From an uncultured Clostridia bacterium (lineage in GTDB: Bacteria; Bacillota; Clostridia; Oscillospirales; Oscillospiraceae): DNA of 46,650 nt. A program made the translations under genes and the position numbers. How positions within the stretch are numbered: position 1 is the first letter of the stretch; each line of letters begins with the position of its first letter. The stretch spans positions 1 through 46,650 of the forward strand of contig CALYTB010000004.1 in the NCBI GenBank assembly GCA_945486035.1. Direction: 5' to 3'. Of this stretch, positions 7,903-16,500 are shown piece by piece. The notes beneath the pieces are model-generated. The model was not told the DNA's origin. It saw only the letters and a program-made list of their open reading frames with translations, and did not search any database.

Positions 7903-8307
7903 TTAGCTGTGTTCTCCAGCAGCTTCAGTCGCATCAGCCACCAGGTCACCCAGCGTCCAGGTGTAGGTCTTCTTATCAGTACCATTTCCGTCTTCCAGAA
8001 GAGTTGCCTTATAGGTGACAACAGGAGCATCGGGATCAGTAGTATCATCAAAAGAATAATCAGCTTTAGTAGACTTCATGGATTTTGTCTTAAATTCCTT
8101 AAGGGCTGTAGTATCTGCTTCTCCGCTCAGGCTGTCAATCTGGTACTGGGCAACCAAGGAACGGATGTTAGCCAAGTCGGTAGCCTGCTTGGCCTTCTCG
8201 GTGGCGTTGGTGACAGTGGGGATAACAATGGCGACCAGGATGGCGATGATGGCGATGACGACCAGCATCTCGATCAGGGTGAAGCCTTTCTTGTTCATTT
8301 TCTTCAT
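7903..8307 (-). CDS. pilA: Type IV major-type prepilin (paralogue 1)
   Basis: This is a predicted pilin of 134 residues. Leader MKKMNKKG is cleaved before F9. It is followed by FTLIEMLVVIAIIAILVAIV and the N-terminal alpha helix VTNATEKAKQATDLANIRSL. The remainder is a small, Asp/Thr/Lys-rich globular domain. I placed the start at 8307 because AAAGGAG stands 10 nt upstream; a longer frame from 8346 lacks a ribosome site and would lengthen the leader. It is the first pilin after pilC and is separated from it by a 510-bp gap containing family B repeat units, so it probably has its own promoter, though I see no convincing one. Confidence 0.93.
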   Translation of the reverse strand: MKKMNKKGFTLIEMLVVIAIIAILVAIVIPTVTNATEKAKQATDLANIRSLVAQYQIDSLSGEADTTALKEFKTKSMKSTKADYSFDDTTDPDAPVVTYKATLLEDGNGTDKKTYTWTLGDLVADATEAAGEHS

Positions 8308-8451
8308 AAACAGAAATCTCCTTTTGCGAAAAATAATGTATTCCAATCCGGCAGGGGGGTTCCGGCCGGGTGTGGACGGGTGGGGCCCGGTGGGGGCAGG
8401 GGGGATTGCTGACTAGTGATTGCGTGTACGGGTTATCGCTTTTGGGACGAG

Positions 8452-8783
8452 AAATTGATGGTTAGCGGGATGTGACCCAGATTACCTGTCATTGCGAACC
8501 AGGCCGCAGGCTGGTGTGGCAATCCCCCGGTTAGAGGGGACATGTATCGACAATTGCCCTACAGGACGGGGAAACCTAGCGATTTTTGGTGGTAATCGTT
8601 ATCTGGTTCCTTTCAACCGGGGGATTGCCACACCAGTGTGCGCACTGGTTCGCAATGACAGCGTTTTTCATGGCAATGACAGCGTGTTTTGCGACTTTTG
8701 GTGGTAATCGTTACCTGGTCCCATTCAACCGGGGGATTGCCACGCCAGTGTGCGCACTGGCTCGCAATGACAATAAATTATTT
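8452..8783. repeat. Family B hairpin element, degenerate with a duplicated right arm
   Basis: The left end AAATTGATGGTTAGCGGG resembles the left end at 27458. It holds one forward arm (about 8486-8530) and two inverted arms (about 8614-8660 and 8727-8772). The stretch TTTTGGTGGTAATCGTTA followed by an inverted arm is repeated in tandem (about 8583-8660 and 8696-8772). The right end has decayed to AATAAATTATTT. It lies between pilC and the first pilin and occupies most of a 510-bp gap with no gene. Confidence 0.75.
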
Positions 8784-8817
8784 GCGGCGATGACTGTGCG
8801 GATTGCTATGGGGCGGA

Positions 8818-10038
8818 TTACATGCTGCCGTACATGCTGAACAGGGGCAGGTACACGGACAGCAGGATGAACACAACCAGACCGGCCAGGACCAGGACGA
8901 TGCAGGGCTCCAGGATGCCCAGGGCACGCTGGACGGCCACGTTGACCTCCTGGGTGTAGTAGTCGTTGACCACGTTGAGGGTTTCCTCCAGCTTGCCGGT
9001 TTCCTCGCCCACGGCGATCATTTCCTTCAGGAGGCTGGGAATCCAGGGGCTTTTCTTCAGGCCGTCGCCCAGGCGGCTGCCCTCGATGACGCCGGTGGTG
9101 GCGGAGCGGATATCCTCGGAGATCAGCAGATTGGAGGTGACGTTGGCGGTGATGGTGGCCGCCTGAACCAGGGGCAGGCCGGAGGAGAGCATGGTGGACA
9201 GGGTGCTGCACAGCTGGCAGGCGCCGTTCATGATGTTCACCTGGCCGATGCCGGGGAATTTCAGCTGAATCCGGGCGTAGACATGGGCGCCCTTATCGGT
9301 TTTGCCGAAGAGATAGGCCGCCAGAACCGCCGCGGCCAGGATCGCCAGGCCCAGCAACCAGTAGTTGACAAAGAAATTGCTGATGGCAATCAGCATTTTG
9401 GTGATGCCGGGAAGCTCGCTGCCCATGTCGGCAAAGCTGGATTCAAAGACAGGCACGGCCTTAATCATGATGATGGCGACCACCACAATGGCAACCACAA
9501 TCAGCATGATGGGGTAGACCATGGCGGAGGCGACCTTGCTGGACACATTGGCGGAATTTTCGAAATAAATCTTCAGCTTGGTGAAGCTCTCGTCCAGACG
9601 GCCGGATTCCTCACCGGCCCGGACGGTCTCGATGAAGGACTTGGGGAACTGGGGGCCCCGCTTGGCGAAGCTGTCGGCCAGGCCGTTGCCCGCGTGGACA
9701 TCCTCGGCCACCTGGTCCAGGATGCGTTTCAGGTTCTTGTCCTGTTCGTTCTCGGCAACCAGCTGCAGGGAGCGGACCAGAGGCAGACCGGCTTTCAGCT
9801 CGATGGCCAGCTGGCTGCACAGCAGGGCCAGCTTCTTGGGCTTGAACTTTCCACCGCCCAGCAGCTGTCCGATATCGGCATTGAGGATGCCGTCGGAGGA
9901 TTTGACGGGAGCGATTTCCACCAGCACGCGGCAGTTGGCCTTTGCTTTGGTAATGGCATCGGCCTTGTCGAAAGCCTCCACCACGCCCTCAACCTCCGCG
10001 CCACCGGCGGTGAGGCCTTTGTAACGATATGCAACCAT
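8818..10038 (-). CDS. pilC: Type IV pilus platform protein PilC (GspF family)
   Basis: PilC is the polytopic inner-membrane platform on which the PilB and PilT motors act. The protein is 406 residues, typical for the family. It opens YRYKGLTAGGAEVEG, the usual N-terminal subdomain, and then has two homologous GspF domains. The first spans about 65-200 (LCSQLAIELKAGLPLV ... VRAGEESGRLDESF). The second spans about 270-400 (LCSTLSTMLSSGLPLVQA ... IAVGEETGKLEETL). Membrane helices follow each of them. I moved the start to 10038 because AAGGAG sits 9 nt upstream and the family motif begins right after; the longer frame to 10224 runs into the repeat element. Confidence 0.95.
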   Translation of the reverse strand: MVAYRYKGLTAGGAEVEGVVEAFDKADAITKAKANCRVLVEIAPVKSSDGILNADIGQLLGGGKFKPKKLALLCSQLAIELKAGLPLVRSLQLVAENEQDKNLKRILDQVAEDVHAGNGLADSFAKRGPQFPKSFIETVRAGEESGRLDESFTKLKIYFENSANVSSKVASAMVYPIMLIVVAIVVVAIIMIKAVPVFESSFADMGSELPGITKMLIAISNFFVNYWLLGLAILAAAVLAAYLFGKTDKGAHVYARIQLKFPGIGQVNIMNGACQLCSTLSTMLSSGLPLVQAATITANVTSNLLISEDIRSATTGVIEGSRLGDGLKKSPWIPSLLKEMIAVGEETGKLEETLNVVNDYYTQEVNVAVQRALGILEPCIVLVLAGLVVFILLSVYLPLFSMYGSM

Positions 10039-10166
10039 AGAGGATGCTCCTTCCTGGGTGAAATGACAAAATGGTGAAATGAAGATGACTGGGAAATTCG
10101 GAAACGGGGCCGCATACGCTGCCGCCGGGAATAACAGGCGAATATCTATGTGCTTTGCAAAGTGAC

Positions 10167-10354
10167 AAATTGGTGTTTGTCGAGATGTTTTGGAAATCCT
10201 GGAATTACTCTGTAGGGGAGCCATTCATGGCTCCCGGCGGTGAAATGTACCGATTATATGAGCATTTCGGCGAAAACGTACTGTGTCACGGGAGCCATGA
10301 ATGGCTCCCCTACAGCAAAAACGCAATGCGTACAAAATCGCCAAACAACAATTT
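10167..10354. repeat. Family A hairpin element (188 bp), copy 3, inverted and diverged
   Basis: The ends are AAATTGGTGTTT (10167-10178) and AAACAACAATTT (10343-10354). It has the same length as the two copies near rlmI but lies in the opposite orientation. The two self-complementary GGAGCCAT arms are intact, while sequence between arms and ends has diverged. It occupies half of the 375-bp gap between pilC and pilT, so it should be transcribed as part of the pil operon mRNA. The rest of that gap (10039-10166) shows nothing I recognise. Confidence 0.9.
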
Positions 10355-10413
10355 ATTGGGCGGTGGGGAACGCTGAAAAGCTGATTTTCGTGGGGCAACT
10401 ATTGGTTGCGCTG

Positions 10414-11475
10414 TCAGATACGGACGCTGCGGCGGAGCAGATCGGGGTCGTGGGCAGCGCTGAGGGCGGTCTCGGCGGAGATCCGGCCCTTGCCGTAGAG
10501 CTCCAGGAGGCTGTTGTCCATCAGGTGGTTGCCCTGGGCGGCGGAGGTGGCGATGGCGTTGGCAATCTGGGGGGTCTTGCCCTCCCGGATCAGGTTGCGC
10601 ACCGCGGGGGTGACGAACATCAGCTCCGTGGCCAGAACCCGGCCGTGGCCGCTGCGGTGGGGCAGAAGCTCCTGGCAGAGCACCGCCTGGAGGCTCATGC
10701 TGAGGGCCAGACGGATCTGGGGCTGCTGATTGGCGGGGAACACATTGACAATCCGGTCAATGGTATCGGCGGCGGAATTGGTATGGAGGCTGGCGAAGAC
10801 CAGATGTCCGGTTTCGGCGGCCAGGAGGGCGGTTTCGATGGTTTCCAGCTGGCGCATCTCGCCCACCAGAATCACGTCCGGGTCCTCCCGCAAGATGGCG
10901 CTGAGGCCGTCGGAGAAGGAGCGGGTATCCTGACCCACCTCCCGCTGGTTGATGGTGCATTTGTCGCACTCGTAGATGTATTCGATGGGGTCTTCCAGCG
11001 TAATGATATGCTTGGTGTCCCGGTGGTTGATGATATCCAGCAGGCAGGCCAGGGTGGTGCTCTTGCCGGAGCCGGTTTCGCCGGTGACCAGGACGATGCC
11101 CTGGTTGAAGCGGGTGAAGCGCTCACACTCCTGGGGAAGCCCGATTTCGGATATGGTGGGGATATGGTCGTTGAGGATTCGGATGGCCGCGGAGACACAG
11201 CCCTGCTGGCGGAACAGATTCACGCGGCAGCGCACCCGGTTGCCCAGGCTGAAGGCCAGGTCCTGCTCGCCAATCTCGGCGATTTCCTCGTAGTTGGGGC
11301 TGATGGCCCGGGCGTAATTCTCGCAGTCCTCGGGGGTCAGCCGGTGGTCATCCATGTTCACCAGCCTGCCGTCGATACGCAGCCGGACAGGAACGCCCCG
11401 GACAATGTGGATGTCACTGGCCCTGCGGTCCAGAGCCGTGAGAATGATGGAGGAAAGGGGAACGAAGGAATCCAT
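10414..11475 (-). CDS. pilT: Type IV pilus retraction ATPase PilT
   Basis: PilT is the hexameric cytoplasmic ATPase that depolymerises and retracts the pilus, giving twitching motility and DNA uptake in known systems. It has 353 residues. An N-terminal PAS-like domain carries ASDIHIVRGVPVRLRIDG. Walker A is GETGSGKST (132-140), the Asp box is LEDPIEY and Walker B is DPDVILVGEMR (198-208). The His box is TGHLVFASLHTNSA. Near the C terminus VRNLIREGK corresponds to the AIRNLIRE motif needed for retraction. It follows pilB by 28 bp. Its presence predicts a dynamic pilus and not a purely static fibre. Confidence 0.95.
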   Translation of the reverse strand: MDSFVPLSSIILTALDRRASDIHIVRGVPVRLRIDGRLVNMDDHRLTPEDCENYARAISPNYEEIAEIGEQDLAFSLGNRVRCRVNLFRQQGCVSAAIRILNDHIPTISEIGLPQECERFTRFNQGIVLVTGETGSGKSTTLACLLDIINHRDTKHIITLEDPIEYIYECDKCTINQREVGQDTRSFSDGLSAILREDPDVILVGEMRQLETIETALLAAETGHLVFASLHTNSAADTIDRIVNVFPANQQPQIRLALSMSLQAVLCQELLPHRSGHGRVLATELMFVTPAVRNLIREGKTPQIANAIATSAAQGNHLMDNSLLELYGKGRISAETALSAAHDPDLLRRSVRI

Positions 11476-11503
11476 GGCGGCTACCGTCCTTATGTATCAG
11501 GTC

Positions 11504-13198
11504 TTATACGTCCGTGCTGTTGACAGTGCGGAAGGCTTCGGAGAGGGTGGTGGTTCCGTCCAGCACCAGACGCTGGCAGTCCACCAGCAGGGTCTCGAAA
11601 TCGCTGTCCTGAATCCGGCGCATCAGCTCGCTGTGAGGCGCGTTATCGGAAATGGCCTGCTTGATGGGGGAGGTGAGGGTCAGGATTTCAAACACGGCGG
11701 TACGGCCCCGGTAGCCGGTGTTGAAGCACATGGGACAGCCCTTGCCCCGGTAGAATTTGCGGCCGGGAACGTAGGGAAGCTTCAGCATGGACTGCTCCTC
11801 CTCGCTGGCGGAGTAGCTCTCCCGGCAGTTGGGGCAGATCCGGCGGACCAGACGCTGGCTGATGACACCCTTCAGGGCGCTGGAAATCAGGAAGGGCTCC
11901 ACGCCCATATCCAGCAGACGGTCAATGGTGCTGGGAGCATCGTTGGTATGCAGGGTGGAGAGCACCAGGTGGCCGGTGATGGCGGCCCGCATGGCAATAT
12001 CGGCGGTTTCGCCGTCACGAATCTCACCGACGGCGATGATGTCCGGGTCCTGACGAAGAATGGAACGCAGGCCGGAGGCGAAGGTCATGCCGGTTTTCTC
12101 GTTGATCTGAACCTGGTTGACACCGTCGAAATTGTACTCCACGGGGTCCTCCAGGGTGACCAGGTTCACCTCGTCGGTGTTCAGCTGGCCGATCATGGTG
12201 TACATGGAGGAGGACTTACCGGAGCCGGTGGGGCCCACAATCAGGATAACGCCGTTGCTGTTTTCCAGCAGGGCGTTGAACTTTTTCAGGTTCTTGTCCG
12301 TCAGGCCGATGCCCTTGGTGTTCAGCAGAGAGCTGGACTTGTTCAGCAGACGGATAACCACCTTCTCGCCGTAGACGGTGGGCAGGGTGGAAATACGAAG
12401 GTCCACATCCTTGTCATTCACACGGATGTTGCTGCGGCCGTCCAGAGGGATCTTGTGCTCGGCAATGTTCATATTGCCCATGACCTTGATACGGGCAATG
12501 ACGGCGGACTGGGTGGCCCGGGGGACGTTGAACACCTTCCGCAGGACACCGTCAATCCGCATCCGCACCACCATCTCCCGCTCCCGGGGCTCCAGGTGGA
12601 TATCGGAGGCGTTCTGGTTCACCGCGTACTCCAGGAAGCTGTTGACCAGCCGGATGGTGGGCGCGGCATTCTCGTTGTCGGCGCCGATGATGTTGGCATC
12701 GGCAACGCTCTGGAAATCGGAGGGGGCGGACTCGTCGCCGCGCAGCTCCTCCAGGGCCTTCTCGGCAGTTTCGGAGCCGTACAGGTCGGTCAGCGCCCGG
12801 GTGATGCTCTGGGCATCGGCCAGACGGGTGATGACCTTGCGGCGGGTGACCGTCCGCACCGCATCGGTGGCCACGAAGTTCAGCGGATCGGCAATGGCAA
12901 TGGTGACGGTGTTGGCATCGCTGGCCAGGGGAACTACATTGTATTTCTTGGCGATGGCACGGGGAATCACGGATACCAGATCCTTGGGCAGGGACATCCG
13001 CTGCAGATCCACGTACTCCACGTCCAGCTGGTTTTCCAGCACGTTAATCAGATCGCTCTGGCGGATGAAGCCCATTTCCACCAGGGTTTCGCCCAGCTTT
13101 TTGCCGGTGCGGCGGCTCTCGGCCAGACCGGCCTTCAGCTTTTCCTCTGTCAGGTAGCCGCCCGCGACAAGCATATCACCAATGCGCTTATAAGCCAT
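11504..13198 (-). CDS. pilB: Type IV pilus extension ATPase PilB
   Basis: PilB is the hexameric ATPase that drives pilin polymerisation. It has 564 residues. An MshEN/GspE N-terminal domain (about 1-150; IGDMLVAGGYLTEEKL, LGETLVEMGFI) can bind cyclic di-GMP in some homologues. The ATPase core has NASDIHLEPRE, Walker A GPTGSGKSS (322-330) and Walker B DPDIIAVGEIRD (384-395). The zinc cysteines are C455, C458, C488 and C491. It is the first gene of the pil operon, with AAGGAG 9 nt upstream of the ATG and a good promoter at 13293-13321. It is divergent from the giant pilin gene. Confidence 0.96.
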   Translation of the reverse strand: MAYKRIGDMLVAGGYLTEEKLKAGLAESRRTGKKLGETLVEMGFIRQSDLINVLENQLDVEYVDLQRMSLPKDLVSVIPRAIAKKYNVVPLASDANTVTIAIADPLNFVATDAVRTVTRRKVITRLADAQSITRALTDLYGSETAEKALEELRGDESAPSDFQSVADANIIGADNENAAPTIRLVNSFLEYAVNQNASDIHLEPREREMVVRMRIDGVLRKVFNVPRATQSAVIARIKVMGNMNIAEHKIPLDGRSNIRVNDKDVDLRISTLPTVYGEKVVIRLLNKSSSLLNTKGIGLTDKNLKKFNALLENSNGVILIVGPTGSGKSSSMYTMIGQLNTDEVNLVTLEDPVEYNFDGVNQVQINEKTGMTFASGLRSILRQDPDIIAVGEIRDGETADIAMRAAITGHLVLSTLHTNDAPSTIDRLLDMGVEPFLISSALKGVISQRLVRRICPNCRESYSASEEEQSMLKLPYVPGRKFYRGKGCPMCFNTGYRGRTAVFEILTLTSPIKQAISDNAPHSELMRRIQDSDFETLLVDCQRLVLDGTTTLSEAFRTVNSTDV

Positions 13199-13292
13199 AT
13201 CGTCCGCTCCTTACACGGGAGAAACCGCAGCCGGGAACCGAAAAACGGCCCAACTGGCCCCTCCCAAAATGTTACAATAATGCTTATATAAA

Positions 13293-13321
13293 ATATTACC
13301 TTTTTTTGAATGAATTGTCAA
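13293..13321 (-). promoter_or_regulatory. Promoter of the pilB-to-pilO operon
   Basis: On the minus strand, -35 TTGACA (13321-13316) and -10 TAATAT (13298-13293) are separated by 17 bp. The expected leader is about 88 nt. It shares the 347-bp intergenic region 13199-13545 with the promoter of the giant pilin operon; the two do not overlap. Confidence 0.75.
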
Positions 13322-13426
13322 CAAGAGAATTGCGTTTAAAACAGCAAATCCCGGACCCCGCAGGAAAATATTTTTGTGCAGAGCGAATGATGATGAATTT
13401 TTTTACTTTAAATTACAGGAAATGCC

Positions 13427-13455
13427 TTGCGAAATGCTTTTGGAAATGTTATACT
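13427..13455 (+). promoter_or_regulatory. Promoter of the giant pilin / minor pilin operon
   Basis: -35 TTGCGA (13427-13432) and -10 TATACT (13450-13455) are separated by 17 bp. The leader of about 84 nt contains a small hairpin (GCTGTCCG 13485-13492 with CGGACGGC 13497-13504). It ends in TGGGGAG, 8 nt before the ATG. Confidence 0.65.
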
Positions 13456-13545
13456 TACCGTGCTATATATTTTATTACTGTACGGCTGTCCGCCAACGGA
13501 CGGCATCCGGTATCATATACGATCTTTTGATGGGGAGTATGGACT

Positions 13546-16500
13546 ATGAAAGTTTTCTTTAGCAGGAAAAATACATCGGAAAGGAAGCGCAGAGCATCCC
13601 GGGGCTTTTCCTTGATGGAAATGCTGGTGGTGATTGCCATCATTGCCATCCTGGTGGGCATCGCGTTTCTCGCGGCCTCCGGGCTGATCGCCTCCATGCG
13701 GCAGAATAAGCTGGACACCATCGCCCAGGATATCTATGTGGCCGCCCAGGACCGACTGACGGAAATGTACACCGACAACCGGGCAGACGCGGTGAGCTAC
13801 GAGAAGCTGAAGGCCGACGGCGGCAGCACCGCGGGTATGTTCCTGCTGAAGGCGGACGATACGCTCTGCAAGCCCAAGGACTGGGATTCCACCATCCCCT
13901 ACGCGGGCCTGAATGCTCTGTACAATAAGGATGCCGCCGCGGCTGCCGTGCTGTTGCCCAAGGGGGCACTGAGCGCGGAGGTGGAGGATAACCACTGGAT
14001 CGTGGAGTACAACCCGGAGTACGGCTACATCTACGGCGTGTTCTACAGCGAGAAGGGCTTTGACCCCGCGGATATTTCCAGCTGGTACAGCAGCAACACC
14101 GCCAACAAGTACCGTGTCTTTGCCGACCGGAAGGGAAGCGGCGTGGGCTACTACGGCGGCGTGGGCGTTCTGGGCGGCAAGGTGGCCATGACCAACACGT
14201 CCCTGAACGTTTCCGTGAACATCATCAACGCGGAAGAGCTGCGGGCGGATATCTCCGTGAAGGTTCCTACCGAGTTCAAGAACCGGCCGGTTCGGCTGAC
14301 CCTCACCTTCACCGGAGCGCAGTCCGGCGTCACCACGGATAAGCAAATCGTCATGACGGCAATGGACTACGGCTACTTCAACCGCAGCTATGAGCTGGTG
14401 ATGGACAGCTTCAATCCCAAGTCCGGCAAGTCCCAGCAGTTCGGCCAGCTGGAGCTGTTCCAGGGCATGTACCCCGGCGAGAACGTGACCGTGGAGATCT
14501 TCGCGGAGCTGGGCACCCAGGGCGCCGGTGCTTTCGCGGCGGACACTTCCTTGGATACCGCCAGAGCCGACGGCGTGTTCAACAGCTTGTTCGCTTCCTA
14601 TGACCCGGAAACCAAAACCGCTTCCGTCAACGCGGGACGACACCTGCAGAATCTGGACGGCGCCACCGTGGACAGCCGGGTGGATGTTGTCAATGTGGTG
14701 CAGACCGCCAACATCGATTTCAAGAACAAAACGGAAGATGTGGCGGACGATGAAATCTACTGGTGGGCGGAAACCTACTACAAAAATAACGAAAATAATA
14801 TAAAGGAAATCAGGAAATTCAATCCTGTTACCAATTCCAAAATCACTTCCATGCTGGGCAGCGGCAAGGACGAGGAGAATAAAACCGTATACTATATTAT
14901 TAGCGGTATGACCGTGAATGCCGAAAGCGGGGATCCCGCGGGTATGTTCGGTACGTTGGGCAGGACCGGAGAAAGCATCCGCGTTCAGGACGTCAGCCTG
15001 GTAGGCACGACCGTTCTCGACAAGAGCAAGCAGAGCTCTGTGGGCGCACTGGCCGGAAGGACCAGCGGTAGTGTGACACTTATTCACACCGGAGCGTATC
15101 TGAGCCGTGAAGACTATAACAACAAATCCTACGACAATACGGAAGAGACGTTTTCGGCGCTTTCGGGCAGAATCGTGGGCGGTCTTATCGGAGAAGCCGC
15201 AAACGGCGTTGTCGCCACGGAGTGCTATAGCGCACAGGTTCTGCGGGGCAGCGTCTATGTGGGCGGACTGTTCGGCAGCGTGAACGGCAAAATGGAGCTG
15301 AGTCGTTCCTATGCAGACTGCTATCTGACTGCCGACAGCACCGTGGGCGGCCTGGTGGGCAGTTGTGGCCCCACCTCCACCATCAACGGCTGTTACAGCG
15401 CGGGCTTTACTGTGGGTGTGCCCTCCAAATCCGCTGGCTTTACCTCCAGCACCGTGGCATCCGTTTCCGACAGTTATTGTGTACTGAACATCGGACCGGA
15501 CAGCACCGAGAACAACCAGGTAGTTGTTCCTACCATGTTCTTCACAACCGTGGGCTACGGCAGCAGCGCGACGAACGTCTACTACGCACCCCAGGAGGGC
15601 GTGGTATACGATACTGGTCGGATTACCAAAATCGGCGAGGAAAAGAGCTTCTCCCTGCTGAGAAACGGCAAGGCTCATACCTTTACAAACCTTTCCGGCA
15701 ACTTCCGGTTCAGTAGCGTTTCCGGTGACACCACGGCCTACAACCTGGCTGCGGGTCTCGGCCTGACCAATTACCCCTATCCGTTTATCTACCGGCAGGA
15801 CGGGACAGTGCTGCATCACTACGGCGACTGGGACGGCAACCTGTTCGACCCTGGCACCTTGGTTTACTTTGAGGAGTATTCAGATGGCTACCGCGGCTAC
15901 TACGGCGCGGGCAGCGACTTCCTCAACTCCGCCAAGACGATTGTGCGGGACGGATATGCTTTGCTGTACACCTCCACCAGCGTGGAAAACGCTCCTAATT
16001 ACGGAACGGAGAAACCTGCTACCGTTCGCTACAACGGCAGCAATTACTCCATTGCTCCGATTGAGGACACAGATAAGCCGTATCGCGTTACAAAGCGAAG
16101 CATTACCGGCAACCCGGTGGACGCGAACTACTATTTCCGGGATCTTCCGGCGGATACGGATAAGGATGAGAATATTGTAAATGCGCCTTCCGCCGCCGTG
16201 GGAAGCTTCTATACCTTTATTCAGGTGGAAACCCCGGATACCGAAAAGGATGAGAATGAGGGCGTTTCCTACTACTACTTCAATCCCCACTTCGCCGCCA
16301 CGGTTGAGCAGGTGGAGAACTTGAATTCTGCCAAGCCTACACTGTCCTCCGCCGCCAAGAATGTGGTTCGTATCCGTACCCCCCGGCATCTGTATCTGCT
16401 GAGCCGGTATTTCAGCGGCCACTCAGGCGCTATGGGCTATAAGGTTACTCTGGAGCAGGAGATGAATCTGAACTACGGCAGCTATGATTGGAAACAAGCC

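Noticed and set aside
8452-8783. CRISPR-like array of repeated units
   Set aside because: Units alternate in orientation, are unequally spaced and lack unique spacers of constant length. They match the scattered family B element.
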